A stretch of DNA of 64,000 bases. Origin: DASQZK01 sp963771005. Lineage in GTDB: Bacteria; Bacteroidota; Bacteroidia; Bacteroidales; GCA-2748055. A program made the position numbers and the translations under genes. This document shows positions 32,283 to 43,228 of this stretch, in pieces. The notes beneath the pieces are model-generated. The model ran no database searches. It was not told where the DNA came from and saw nothing but the letters and a program-made list of their open reading frames with translations. Within the stretch, counting starts at the first letter, position 1. Each line of letters opens with the position of its first letter. The stretch is taken from positions 558,001-622,000 of the forward strand of contig CAVYRO010000002.1 in the NCBI GenBank assembly GCA_963771005.1, read 5' to 3'.

Positions 32283-34932
32283 ATGATGAAAAGAATTGCC
32301 GTGAGTTTCCTGATGTCGATCGGGATGATTCACTTAAATGCACAGGAAAAAGCATTGCAGGCGCCAATAAATCCTGAATTCATCCATTTCATACAGGATA
32401 AAGAAGCCGGTGGGGTTAAAAAGTCGGCCAACGGGAAAGGTTTGGGATATGTTCCCTCGCCGTTGAAAATTAATTTCAACACCAGAAACCCTATAACGGC
32501 GGGTAGGAAAAGCACAGAAGCTTTGCCTGCGAAATTTGATCTTAGAGACAATAACTGGGTCACGCCCGTTAAGGACCAGGGTTCAGCCGGTGCCTGCATG
32601 TCTTTTTCCGCCATCGGGGCTATCGAATCTACATGGCTGAAACTGGGGTACGGTACATCGGACCTTTCTGAACATAACCTCGCCACTTGTCATGGTTTTG
32701 AATGGAAGATCAATGACGGGGGTAATTTCTCCATGGCATCCGCTTATTTCACAAGGCTTTCAGGTCCTGTGACGGAAGCCAGCGATCCCTACCATGTATC
32801 GATTGACAACTGCAAGAATTACGGGCTGGTGATACCCGCATTTTCCCCGATTACGAGCTGGCTTCCCAATGACAAGGAAATCATAAAGAAAGCCATCCTG
32901 GATTATGGGGCAGTCTCCGCATCAATCTTTACCGGCGGTAATTTTATGGGCTTGTATCTGAATGCTACCGATTACACCTTTTATTATAACGGTACCAGCT
33001 CGCCAGACCATGCCGTACTCATCGTGGGGTGGAATGACAATAAGGTTATCAATGGCGGAAAAAACAGTCCGAAAGGCGCTCTCGGAGCATGGATTGTTAA
33101 AAACAGCTGGGGGACCGGCTGGGGAGACAACGGCTATTTTTATGTTTCCTACAAGGATGCCGTTTTCCTGACCGAAGCCGCCGTATACCCTGTCCGGTCC
33201 GAACTCAACGATATTGATACGCTATATATGTATGACAAGCTGGGTACAACCACTTCCTTTGGATTTGGCGATGAATCGGGCTACAGCCTGGCAAAATTCA
33301 CGGCGCCTGCATCCCACTTTATCCGTGAGGTGGGAACCTTTATCCTTTCTTCCGGAAGCATTATCGATATCGAGATCTATGATGATTTTCAGGGTGACAG
33401 CCTGCTGACCAATCTTGTGGCTTCATCCTATAACAATATTGTTAAATTCCCCGGATATTCCACCTTCGATGTGTCTGCCCTTGTTGATGGTGATTTTTAC
33501 GTAAAGATCCATTATTTCTGTCCGGATAATTTCTATCCCATGCCTGCAGAGTCAAAAATATCTTTCCAGGGTGAAAATTACGCCCTGCCAGAGCTCCGGA
33601 CCAAAGGAACCTATTGGGTGAGCCATAGCGGCGAAAAATGGTCTCCCATGGGCAGCGACGTGCAGGACCAGGAAGCTGATCTCTGTGTACGTGCCTATGC
33701 CGACCGGAGTTCTGCGCTGAATGCCTTCTTCACCGCCGACAGAACCGAAGTTTGTACAGGTATACCTGTCATTTTCGAAGACGGTTCCAACGGCAGTGTC
33801 AACAAATATACCTGGAATTTCGGTGCCGGCGCCAGCCCGGCATCTTCCAACACGGTGGGTCCGCATTCGGTAACTTATTCCACTCCGGGTAAGAAAGATA
33901 TCAGCCTTACCGTTGAAGGGCCCGGTGGGACAAAGATCCTTACCCGGAAAAGTTATATTGATGTCGTAGATCAACAACTGAATATCTTCCTTCCTTACTC
34001 TGAAAAACTCGTAGTTCATGGCAAACCCATCACCATTACGGCTTTCGGAGCCGATAATTATGCATGGTCTCCTTCGCTGGGTCTGAATACCATTGAAGGC
34101 TCCACCGTCGTCTCATCCCCTGAGGATACCATAACATATACCGTGAACGGTACCATGGGAACCTGTTCAGGCAGTGCACAAATTACTTTAAACGTGGTGG
34201 AAAACCCGCCTAATGATGATATCTGCGATGCCATCGAAATCAATCATACCGGCAAATTGGGCGACTTCACGAATATTTATGCCACCGTTCAGCCGATGGA
34301 ACCTTCTCCGCCTGAAGGTGAATGCAAAAAGGATATGGAATGGTGTGATGAAGGCGGCCTGCAGAACAGCGTATGGTTCTGGTTTACCGGGCCTGAAACG
34401 GGGATCGTTTCCATCGATACCAAAGAGATGGATACCCAGATCGCAATTTACCGCCTGGACGTTTGCGACAGCATCTTCTCCCCTACGGGCTTTGAAATGG
34501 TTGCCGCCAATGATGATTATCACAGCGCACTATACAAATATGCGGCAGCAATCGAAAGACTCGAAGTCATTCCCGGTGCAACCTATTACGTCCAGATCGA
34601 TGGAAGCGCCGGCGGGGAAGAAGGGACTTTTTCCCTGTATTTCTCCAATTATCCCCTTGCGGCCGATGATCATCCGGTGGATAACGGAGGATTATCGGTC
34701 TATCCGAATCCAGGAGACGGCAGCTTTGAAATGACGCTTGAACACCCAGGGAACCGAAAATACAATCATACGCGTTTTTGATTCGACCGGTAAGATGATC
34801 TATACCGAACAGTATATGAATACAGGCGGGTTCCCGCATCAGCTTGATCTCGGGAAGAGGGCCTCGGGGGTGTACTATCTTGAGGTGATAACTAAGACGG
34901 AGGTTTTCCGGAAGAATCTGATGATTCAGTAA
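32283..34932 (+). CDS. T9SS-exported papain-family (C1) cysteine protease, frameshifted at C-terminus
   Basis: A secreted protease of about 882 aa. Signal peptide ends near LNAQ. The C1 domain (about 85-300) has the catalytic Cys in QGSAGACMSFSA (usual QGxCGSCWAF, so the paired Cys and the Trp are replaced), His in DHAVLIVGW and Asn in VKNSWGTGWGDNGYF. A PKD-like domain (FEDGSNGSVNKYTWNFG), a PPC-like module (NDDICDAIEI...GGLQNSVWFWF...QIDGSAGGEEG) and a T9SS sorting domain follow. The sorting domain is split: one extra base near 34748-34756 shifts the frame (34781 stop versus continuation to 34932). A second ATG lies one codon in. Confidence 0.85.
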
Positions 34933-34990
34933 AGACGAAAGGAGAAAGGAGAAAGGCGAAAGGCGAAAGTGGGTGGCCATGGTGCTTTTA

Positions 34991-35170
34991 CCTCAAACCA
35001 TTTCAAACCATTTCAAACCATTTCAAACCACCTCAAACCATTTCAAACCATCTCAAACCATTTCAAACCATCTCAAACCATTTCAAACCATTTCAAACCA
35101 TCTCAAACCATTTCAAACCATTTCAAACCATTTCAAACCATTTCAAACCATTTCAAACCATTTCAAACCA
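34991..35170. repeat. Eighteen tandem 10-bp units (TTTCAAACCA)
   Basis: A perfect 10-bp periodicity with only C/T variants in the first three bases (TTTC, TCTC, CCTC) runs through 18 units. The open frames over it (S-N-H-F-K-P repeats) have no start context and are not genes. The same unit recurs at 44.35-44.52 kb and inverted near 56.16 kb. Confidence 0.95.
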
Positions 35171-35177
35171 TTTAATC

Positions 35178-35225
35178 CTCGATCATCCGTCAAAATCCCT
35201 TCTGATAGCCATCGGAATTCGTGTT
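35178..35225. repeat. Dispersed CCGATAGCCATCGG-family repeat, degenerate copy
   Basis: Words CCGTCAAAATCCCTTCTGATAGCCATCGGAATTCGTG resemble the copies near 22.25 and 44.30 kb (shared core GATAGCCATCGGAAT). The remaining 35226-35318 has no other feature. Confidence 0.6.
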
Positions 35226-35318
35226 GTACATTCACCCTGAATCCTACGGCCGAACGGCAATAAACAAATCCATCCTAACGGCGTTATTAGATCATTCTGT
35301 CGTCTTCAACTGACAACC

Positions 35319-38300
35319 ATGAGAGTCAAAATCTTGCACGCCCTCATACTGCCTGTGGCTTTATTCTTCTCCTGCGTCCTCGATGCCCAGCCCTGGATGA
35401 AATTCCCGGCATTGAAAAAAGCGGCGGATATCCCGGTTACTTTTTATGATATTCAGCGATCCTTCAATGCATATATGACAGAAACTTCAGGCGAAGAAGG
35501 AGTTCCGGAGGAAGTCGAGGGGTGGGAACAGTTCAAGAGATGGGAATTTTTCATGGAACCGCGTGTTTATCCCGAAGGAGATCCCGATCTGCCATCCATC
35601 TATCCCCAGATCCTGTACCTGAACTCGCTTACTTCACTTCCATCAAACTGGGAATCCCTGGGACCCAATATCGTTCCAAAAGTGATTTTCAAAAAAGATA
35701 AATCAGGTGCCGGGCGCGTCAATACGATCGCCTTCCACCCGACTAATGCAGGGATTATGTGGATCGGGGCACCCTCGGGTGGTATCTGGAAAACCGTCAA
35801 TGGCGGGCTGACCTGGAAGACGACTTCGGATGAACTCGCAAGCATAGGGATATCCGATATTGTGGTGAATCCGCTGAATCCAAACGTAATATACGCTGTG
35901 ACAGGCGACGGCGATGCCGGAGATACATACAGCATAGGCATTGTCAAATCATTCGACGGAGGTGACACCTGGAATCAGACCGGGATTATGATGGACATTT
36001 CCGACCGGGTTTATTTCCGGAAGATCATTATCAATCCCCAGGATACCGCCACTCTGCTTGCCACGTCAAATAAGGGTATTTACAGAACCAGTGACGGATT
36101 CAAATCAGGAGGAGTGGTGAGACAGGGAAGTTTCAGGGACATCGAGAGCAAGCCCGGGTCCTTCAATACGATCTATGCCACAAGCTATGATGCCAGCGGG
36201 AATGCTCATATATACAAATCGACCAATGCTGGCCTGCAATTCACGCTCCTGACAGGCGAACCCGATTTTTCCGGCGGGGTTACCCGTGTTGAGCTGGCAG
36301 TAACACCTGCAAATCCGAGTGTGGTATATGCCCTTGCCAGTTCCTCTGTCGATGATGGCTTCTTCGGGCTTTACCGGACATCGGACAACGGGCAGAAATG
36401 GACTACGCTGTATGATCGCAACGACCCTTTGAATCTCCTGGGCTGGGAACTAAGCGGTCACGACGAGGGAGGCCAGGGCTGGTACGATCTCTCACTGGCC
36501 GTTTCGCCCAACAACGAAAATATTGTTCTTACCGGGGGTGTCAACATCTGGAAATCGATCGACGGTGGCAAATCGTTTAAGATCTCCGCCCATTGGGTGG
36601 GATCGCCGGGTGTGCCGTATGTGCATGCCGATCATCATTTGTTAAGGTACAACCCGCTGAACCAGCGATTGTATTCGTGCAATGACGGTGGTGTCTATTA
36701 TTCACCCGATAACGGGACGGCGTGGAACGACCTGAGCGACGGCCTTACAATCCTCCAGATCTACCGTACCGCCGCCACCGATGCTGTCTTTGATCTCTTT
36801 CTGACCGGTAACCAGGACAACGGAAGTATGATGCGATCGGACGGCACCTGGCAACAGGTTACCGGTGGTGACGGGATGGAATGTGCCATTGATCCATCAA
36901 ATAGTGATGTTTTGTACACAAGTTATTACAACGGTAACTTTTACAAATCAATTGACAGGGGCAAGGACTTCGTCCCTCTCGGTCCCCCCGATCAGCCCGG
37001 CAGCGGTGCCTGGATAACACCATTCGGGCTCGGGAACCGGAGTCCGGGTTCGCTTTATGCGGCCTATTCCGAAATTTACAAGTCACCCGACGCCGGAAAT
37101 AACTGGCTCAATCTTTCTGAAAACCTGACCGGAGGAACCAACCTTCGTTCGATGGCTATTGCGCCATCGGATAATAATACGATCTATGCAGCCACATATA
37201 CGAAAATTTGGATAAGCCGCAACGGAGGGGTAAGCTGGGATGAGATAACCCCGGGCCTTCCCCAACAGGCCATCATGTCTATCGAGGTTTCCCCGGGGAA
37301 TCCCGAACATGTCTGGATTGCGCTCTCGGGATTTGCCAATGGTGAGAAAGTGTACCGGAGTTCGGACGGGGGAACAACATGGGAAAATTATTCCGGCGGA
37401 TTACCCAATATTCCCTGCAATGTCATACGTTACCGGGACAATTCGGATGATGCCCTCTACCTGGGTGCGGATATCGGGATCTTTTACCGCGATAACACCA
37501 TGGGATCCTGGCAACCCTTCACCAACGGTCTGCCAAATGTGATCATCAACGACCTGGAGATACAATACTCATCATCACGGCTGATTGCAGGAAGTTACGG
37601 CCGGGGGCTTTGGGCTTCAAGTCTTTATACTCCCCCTACTCCGCACATGTATGCCTATATCTTTGCGGAAGGGAGGAATAAATGCCAGGGCGAATCTGCG
37701 AAATTCAGCCTGAGAACTATCGACAGTCCCGATAGTGTAGTATGGAATTTCAACGGGGAAAAAACTATTTCTGTGACCTCCGCCAATCCGGTTTCCACTT
37801 CATTTTCGAACCCTGGGATGAAAAATATATCCGCCACCGTTTATAAAGGCGGTAAAAATTATACGGCCCGTCTTGATCATTACCTCAATGTCGTGAGCAG
37901 TCCCGAAGTGAATGCTGTTGTTTACGGTTCTTCCTCCTTTCACAAAGGTGACTATGCCACGCTTCTGGCATCGGGGGCAGAAAGTTATTCCTGGGATCCT
38001 GCCACAACGCTGTCATACTCCGACTCTGCCATGACCCTGGCTTCGCCGGCAACGACCACGAAATATGTCGTTACAGGAAAACTTGGTACCTGCCAGGCGA
38101 GCGACACGGTGAGCATCGAAGTTCTGGGAGGCCCTGTGAATGATGACATCTGCTCGGCCATCTCGTTGAAACCAGGACTGAATGGTCCGTTCACGAATGT
38201 GGGAGCTTCTGTTCAGGCCGGGGAGCCATTACCCGATACGACAGATTGCAATACCCAGTTCAGCTGGTGTAACGAGGGAGGTCTTCAAAATTCCGTATGG

Positions 38301-38840
38301 TTCTCCTTCAAAGCCACCACATCAACGTCATCGTTTGTGACAAGCGGTTTTGACACGCAAATCGCCCTGTATTCGGCCGATGCCTGCCAGAGCCTACTCA
38401 ACGGCAGCGATACGCTCATTGCGGCCAATGATGATTTTTTCGGTGATACACAACATTATGCCGCAGCCATCAACGAAGCCCCGCTCCAGGCCGGCAAGAG
38501 ATATTGGATTCAAGTCGACGGGAGCGCCGGAGGCGAGGAAGGCAACTTCTATATTAATATTTATGATCAGCCGGTAAGTACAGCCGGAAGCGATATACAA
38601 GCCCCGCGTGCAATATTGTATCCAAACCCGGGGAACGGCGAATTCACGCTTGAGACTACAGGGATAACGGGAAAGATAACTGTACGGATCATCAGCCTGA
38701 CAGGTGCTGTTGTCATGGAAAATACCTATAATTCACCCGGCATTCTCAGTGAGAAATTCAACATACCTCAAAAAGGAGTTTATATCGTCAGTATCTCCGG
38801 GCGTTCAGACCATCTTATCCGAAGACTCATCGTGGAATAA
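35319..38840 (+). CDS. Large T9SS-exported BNR/VPS10-type propeller protein
   Basis: A 1173-aa secreted protein. After a signal peptide (SCVLDAQP), residues about 110-770 contain many sialidase-type Asp-box and VPS10/sortilin-like blades (IWKTVNGGLTWK, VKSFDGGDTWN, IWKSIDGGKSFK, VYRSSDGGTTWEN). A PKD-like domain (about 790-870) and a PPC-like module (NDDICSAISL...EGGLQNSVWFSF...QVDGSAGGEEG) precede a T9SS sorting domain (about 1095-1173: ILYPNPGNGEFTL). The C-terminal half is closely similar to that of the cysteine protease upstream. A role in binding or degrading extracellular polymer is plausible; no catalytic residues were identified. Confidence 0.85.
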   Translation: MRVKILHALILPVALFFSCVLDAQPWMKFPALKKAADIPVTFYDIQRSFNAYMTETSGEEGVPEEVEGWEQFKRWEFFMEPRVYPEGDPDLPSIYPQILYLNSLTSLPSNWESLGPNIVPKVIFKKDKSGAGRVNTIAFHPTNAGIMWIGAPSGGIWKTVNGGLTWKTTSDELASIGISDIVVNPLNPNVIYAVTGDGDAGDTYSIGIVKSFDGGDTWNQTGIMMDISDRVYFRKIIINPQDTATLLATSNKGIYRTSDGFKSGGVVRQGSFRDIESKPGSFNTIYATSYDASGNAHIYKSTNAGLQFTLLTGEPDFSGGVTRVELAVTPANPSVVYALASSSVDDGFFGLYRTSDNGQKWTTLYDRNDPLNLLGWELSGHDEGGQGWYDLSLAVSPNNENIVLTGGVNIWKSIDGGKSFKISAHWVGSPGVPYVHADHHLLRYNPLNQRLYSCNDGGVYYSPDNGTAWNDLSDGLTILQIYRTAATDAVFDLFLTGNQDNGSMMRSDGTWQQVTGGDGMECAIDPSNSDVLYTSYYNGNFYKSIDRGKDFVPLGPPDQPGSGAWITPFGLGNRSPGSLYAAYSEIYKSPDAGNNWLNLSENLTGGTNLRSMAIAPSDNNTIYAATYTKIWISRNGGVSWDEITPGLPQQAIMSIEVSPGNPEHVWIALSGFANGEKVYRSSDGGTTWENYSGGLPNIPCNVIRYRDNSDDALYLGADIGIFYRDNTMGSWQPFTNGLPNVIINDLEIQYSSSRLIAGSYGRGLWASSLYTPPTPHMYAYIFAEGRNKCQGESAKFSLRTIDSPDSVVWNFNGEKTISVTSANPVSTSFSNPGMKNISATVYKGGKNYTARLDHYLNVVSSPEVNAVVYGSSSFHKGDYATLLASGAESYSWDPATTLSYSDSAMTLASPATTTKYVVTGKLGTCQASDTVSIEVLGGPVNDDICSAISLKPGLNGPFTNVGASVQAGEPLPDTTDCNTQFSWCNEGGLQNSVWFSFKATTSTSSFVTSGFDTQIALYSADACQSLLNGSDTLIAANDDFFGDTQHYAAAINEAPLQAGKRYWIQVDGSAGGEEGNFYINIYDQPVSTAGSDIQAPRAILYPNPGNGEFTLETTGITGKITVRIISLTGAVVMENTYNSPGILSEKFNIPQKGVYIVSISGRSDHLIRRLIVE

Positions 38841-38941
38841 AATACGCACCTTGTTTGGATACGGATTGATTGTCTGCTTTCTCATTCCCCCCGGCTGCCG
38901 GTCTGCGCGACAGTCTCATACCTGGGAGGTCCCTGTCGAAC

Positions 38942-39394
38942 TCATACATGTTCTGATGCTCCGACAAGTTTCAGCTTATCCAGTATCCCACTGACTGTGG
39001 CTTCTTCCTCGATCTGCTCATTAACAAACCATTGGATAAAACTATGGGTATTGAAATCCTTTTCGTCATTGGTTTTTTCCACAATTTCATTAATCGAGCC
39101 TGTAATATACTGTTCATGTTCCAGCACGGCTTCGAAGATTTTTCTCACATTTTCAAACTCCACGGGAGGCTGTTTGAACTCGGGGATGACCGGACGTCCA
39201 TCGCGTTCGTCAATATATTTCACGATCTTGAGCATGTGCATACGTTCTTCCTCAGCCTGGGCGAAGAGCCACTGTGCCACACCATTTAAGCCGTTATAAC
39301 CTGCCCAGCATGCCATAGAAAGATAAAGGCTGGAAGAATATCCTTCTTTCTCAATCTGATGATTGAGAATGTCTTCAATGGATTTTTTAAGCAT
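38942..39394 (-). CDS. Non-haem ferritin
   Basis: A 150-aa ferritin-like four-helix protein storing iron. Ferroxidase ligands are visible: Glu in QIEKEGYSSSLYLSM, the pair in QAEEERMHMLKI, and later VLEHEQYI and EQIEEEATV. The length is a little below FtnA (about 165) because the C-terminal helix is short. Its ATG overlaps the icd stop by 8 nt, so it appears to be the last gene of a dnaX-icd-ferritin run. There is no signal peptide; it acts in the cytoplasm. Confidence 0.92.
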   Translation of the reverse strand: MLKKSIEDILNHQIEKEGYSSSLYLSMACWAGYNGLNGVAQWLFAQAEEERMHMLKIVKYIDERDGRPVIPEFKQPPVEFENVRKIFEAVLEHEQYITGSINEIVEKTNDEKDFNTHSFIQWFVNEQIEEEATVSGILDKLKLVGASEHV

Positions 39395-40725
39395 AAAATT
39401 TCATTTTAGGGTTTACAGTTGATTTCATGAGGTTCAAGAGATAAACCCATGACTGGCTGTTTACTATGTTTTCAATGATCGCCGAGCCGAATTCAGAAGT
39501 TTTCAATTCCGTTACATTATCCATCAACCGCGCAAAATCATAGGTGACTTTTTTCCGGCGGATGGCCTCCTTCATCCCTTCAACAATGAGGTCACCTGCT
39601 TCAGTCCATCCCAGGTATTCGAACATCATGACTCCTGAAAGGATCACCGAGCCGGGATTCACCTTATCGAGACCGGCATATTTGGGTGCGGTGCCATGGG
39701 TAGCTTCAAAAATGGCATGACCGGTAATATAGTTGATATTTGCACCGGGGGCGATACCGATACCGCCCACAATGGCTGCAAGTGCATCACTGATATAGTC
39801 GCCGTTCAGGTTCATGGTTGCGATCACCGAATATTCCTTCGGCCGGGTCAGTATCTGCTGGAGAAAGGCATCGGCAATCACATCCTTTACAATGATCTTT
39901 CCATCTTTTACCGCTTTTTCCTGGGCCAGATCGGCTGCAGCCTTCCCTTCTTTCTCTGCAATACGGTCGTACTGGTGCCAGGTAAAGGTATAATCGCCGA
40001 ATTCTTTTTCAGCCACTTCATATCCCCACAGTTTAAACTGCCCTTCAGTGAATTTCATGATATTTCCTTTGTGAACAAGCGTCAGGGAAGGTTTATTATG
40101 CCGGATGGCATACTGAAGTGCCGATCGGACAAGCCTTGTTGTTCCTTCCTTCGAGACCGGCTTAATACCGATGGAGGCGCTTTCGGGAAACCTGATTGTC
40201 TTCACACCCATCTCTTAAGGAGGAAATCCGGATCTTCTTATTTTCCGGTGTACCATTCAGCCATTCGATCCCTGCGTAAATATCTTCGGTGTTTTCACGA
40301 AAAATAATCATATCGGTTGTTGTCGGATCTTTGACCGGTGACGGAACGCCTTCGTAATATTTAACCGGACGCTGACATACATACAGGTCAAGTATCTGTC
40401 TCAGTGCCACGTTCAGCGACCTGATCCCCCCGCCTACGGGTGTAGTGAGAGGTCCCTTTATGGCAACAAGGTAGTCCCTGATGGTATCAAGCGTTTCTTC
40501 GGGAAGCCATTTACCCGTGGCGTTAAAAGCCTTTTCGCCGGCAAGAACTTCCTTCCAGACAATTTTACGTTTTCCGTTATACGCTTTTTCAACTGCGGCA
40601 TCGAAAACACGGACCGATGAGGCCCAGATATCCGGTCCCGTTCCGTCACCTTCAATAAAAGGAATAACAGGAAAGTCAGGAACATTCAAAATTCCGTTTT
40701 CAATAGTGATTTTTTCTCCGGTCAT
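39387..40725 (-). CDS. icd: NADP-dependent isocitrate dehydrogenase, frameshifted
   Basis: Two overlapping frames (40725 to 40162, and 40211 to 39387) together give a full E. coli-type Icd of about 445 aa. The first has IPFIEGDGTGPDIW, KGPLTTPVGGGIRSLNVALRQ (phosphorylatable Ser in the substrate loop) and IFRENTEDIYAGIEW; the second resumes at MGVKTIRFPESASIGIKPVS and holds LVHKGNIMKFTEG, NLNGDYISD and GTAPKYAG. The break is at 40212-40218, where a GA dinucleotide may be missing or one base added. TCA-cycle enzyme, so a real knockout would be notable. It lies 69 nt after dnaX. Confidence 0.9.
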
Positions 40726-40794
40726 GAATTAAAATTTAGTTCTAGTAGATAATATTTCAATACAAAAAATGACATTATTAAGTTCAAATTCTAT

Positions 40795-42649
40795 TCAAGA
40801 TTCAAGATTGAACTGTTGTTTTAGTTTGTTCAGGTTCGGGTTCTTTCGGATCATAAACTGGAATTTATCTTCCGAGGTATACACTTTTTTTTGAACAGGA
40901 CCGGTTTCTTCCAGCCTGGGAATGATCTGTACCAGCGAATTATTCAGTTCCTCCCTGAGATATGCATGCATCGCCGGTTTGATATTCAGGTTAAAATCCT
41001 CCAGCTGGGCTGCATTATCCATGCAAACATCAATTCTGAAATCAGGCTTCAGCTCCGGCTTCCGGCTTTTCAACATAATTGAGATCCTGTGGCCTTTCGT
41101 CCCTGATCGAATCGGCAAAATGATTCCATTTCGGCATAAGTTCCTCCAGGGTAAAGGGATTGTCGCTCAGTTCATTCTCTGTCTCCGGCTCATCCGTCTC
41201 CTCCTCATCAGGCAGAATAGTGTCTTCCTTTTCCGGAGCGCCCCCCTCAAGGGCATCTTTAATTGAAATTCCGGAACTGCGTACGAGATTTTTCCGGGCG
41301 ATCTCTTCCCTGGAACCGTTTCCTTCAGCCGGATTTTGTGCAGCAGGATCCGTCTTTTTCACAGCCGTAGGTTCCTGTGTCCGGGCAACAGCCTTGCCGG
41401 CCTTTTCGTCGATGGCAATTCCGGGCCCGCCGGGGGTAGATCTATTCTCCTTATTTTCAGCTGGTTGTTGACCAGTCGGAGGTATTATTGATTCCTCCGG
41501 ATCAGCAGAAGTATGCTCAGATGATTCCTGCTGTACGGTCAGCGGTTTTTTTTTTAATGCGTTCACCCTCGAAAGCCTGACAAGGGAAAGTTCGATGAGC
41601 AGCCTTTGATTCTGGCTCGATTTGTAATTAACATCCGCCTGGTTGCATATGTCGAGGGCCTCGTAAAGAAATTCCGGGTCGCATACGGAGGCCTGGCTGA
41701 GATATTGTGCACGAAGGTTTTCGCTTACTTCGAGGAGTTTCACTGTGGCAGGATCCTTTGATACCAGAAGATCACGAAGATGGGATGCAAGTCCGCCCAG
41801 GAAATTTCGTGCGTCATAGCCCTTATCCAGGATCTCGTCGAAGACCAGGAGGGCCTGCGAAATATCTCCTGCGAGAAAGGCGGAGGTGATTTTAAAATAA
41901 TACTCGTAGCCCAGGATGTTGAGATTGTCGATCACAGACTGATACCGGATATCACTTCCGCTGAAGCTAACGACCTGGTCGAAGATCGAAAGGGCATCCC
42001 GCATGGCGCCGTCTGCCTTCCCGGCAATTACATGCAGGGCTTCCACCTCGTAGGTGATATTTTCCTTTCCGGCAATATATTCGAGGTACCTGACCGTGTC
42101 ATCTACCTTTATCCGGTTAAAATCGAAGATCTGGCACCGGGAAAGGATGGTAGGGATGATCTTATGTTTTTCGGTTGTTGCGAGGATGAAAACAGCATGT
42201 GCGGGAGGCTCTTCGAGAGTCTTCAGGAAGGCGTTAAAAGCCTGGGCCGAAAGCATGTGAACTTCATCGATGATATAAACGCTGTATTTTCCAATCTGTG
42301 GTGGGATCCTTACCTGCTCGGTAAGCGTTCGTATATCCTCCACGGAATTATTGGAAGCGGCATCGAGTTCATGAATATTGTAGGAACGGGTTTCGTTAAA
42401 AGCTTTACATGATTCACATGCATTGCAGGGTTCCATTCCGTCGACCGGATTTTCACAATTGATCGTTTTGGCAAAGATCCGGGCGCATGTCGTTTTACCC
42501 ACTCCGCGGGGACCGCAGAAAAGGTAAGCATGTCCGAGATGGTTGTTTTTTATTGCATTTTTCAGGGTCCCGGTAATGGAATCCTGCCCCACAACGCTTC
42601 GAAAAGTTTCCGGCCGGTATTTTCTGGCCGATACGATATATTTGTCCAT
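40795..42649 (-). CDS. dnaX: DNA polymerase III subunit gamma/tau, frameshifted near C-terminus
   Basis: Clamp-loader ATPase. The first frame (42649-41042) carries the AAA+ core: Walker A GPRGVGKT, the Cys4 zinc site (CENPVDGMEPCNACESC), IIDEVHMLS, LATTEKHKIIPTILSRC, then a collar domain and a charged linker. A second frame (to 40795) carries the conserved C-terminal piece (FRIDVCMDNAAQLEDF, KNPNLNKLKQQF). The frames join if one base is skipped in CCACAGG at about 41086-41094 (DERPRISIML), total about 617 aa. E. coli dnaX has a programmed -1 shift, but this is +1 and four other genes here show the same kind of break. Confidence 0.92.
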
Positions 42650-42809
42650 GGAGACTATTTCAAAATTGGACTTAAATATAGCACTTTTAAACGTATTTCA
42701 AAAATTGGGCATGCATCGATGAATAATGTATATTATTGATTTACTGTATATTGTACATAATTTGCTTTCATCAGCATTTTTTTTCTTTTTTATTGAGACT
42801 CAATTATTT

Positions 42810-42840
42810 TTTGCTTTAAGGTAAAAAGTTCATATTTTTG
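42810..42840 (+). promoter_or_regulatory. Consensus Bacteroidota promoter of rpsF-rpsR-rplI
   Basis: TTTG at 42810-42813, exactly 19 bp, then TATTTTTG at 42833-42840: a perfect match to TTTG-N19-TAnnTTTG, 32 bp before the rpsF ATG. Confidence 0.85.
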
Positions 42841-42872
42841 CAAACATTTTAATATTTTAAAAACAGAAAATC

Positions 42873-43226
42873 ATGTCAAATCAGTATGAAACCGTTTTCA
42901 TTGCAACTCCCGTTTTGTCTGAGGCCCAGATGAAGGAAGCGGTAGAAAAATTCAAGAGCGTGATTACCTCGAACAGTGGCGATATCGTTCATGAAGAAAA
43001 CTGGGGATTGAAAAAACTGGCCTACCCCATTCAGAAAAAAACCACCGGCTTTTATTACATGGTCGAATTCAAAGGCGAAGGAGAACTTATCGAACATCTG
43101 GAACTTCAGTTCAGAAGAGACGAGCGGATCATCCGCTTCCTCACCATCAAAATGGACAAGTATGCCGTAGAATATGCGGATAAAAAAAGAGCTAAAGTTG
43201 CATCAGAAAAGAATAAGGAGAACTAA
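42873..43226 (+). CDS. rpsF: Ribosomal protein bS6
   Basis: A 117-aa bS6, which binds 16S rRNA with bS18 on the 30S platform. YETVFIATPVLSEAQM, the WGLKKLAYPIQKKTTGFYYMVEF strand region and DERIIRFLTIKMDK are typical. A lysine-rich tail follows residue 100. First gene of the rpsF-rpsR-rplI operon with a consensus promoter; 2 nt separate it from rpsR. Confidence 0.97.
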   Translation: MSNQYETVFIATPVLSEAQMKEAVEKFKSVITSNSGDIVHEENWGLKKLAYPIQKKTTGFYYMVEFKGEGELIEHLELQFRRDERIIRFLTIKMDKYAVEYADKKRAKVASEKNKEN

Positions 43227-43228
43227 TC

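Noticed and set aside
34969..35263. Open frames made of S-N-H-F-K-P repeats
   Set aside because: Simple translation of the 10-bp TTTCAAACCA tandem repeat.
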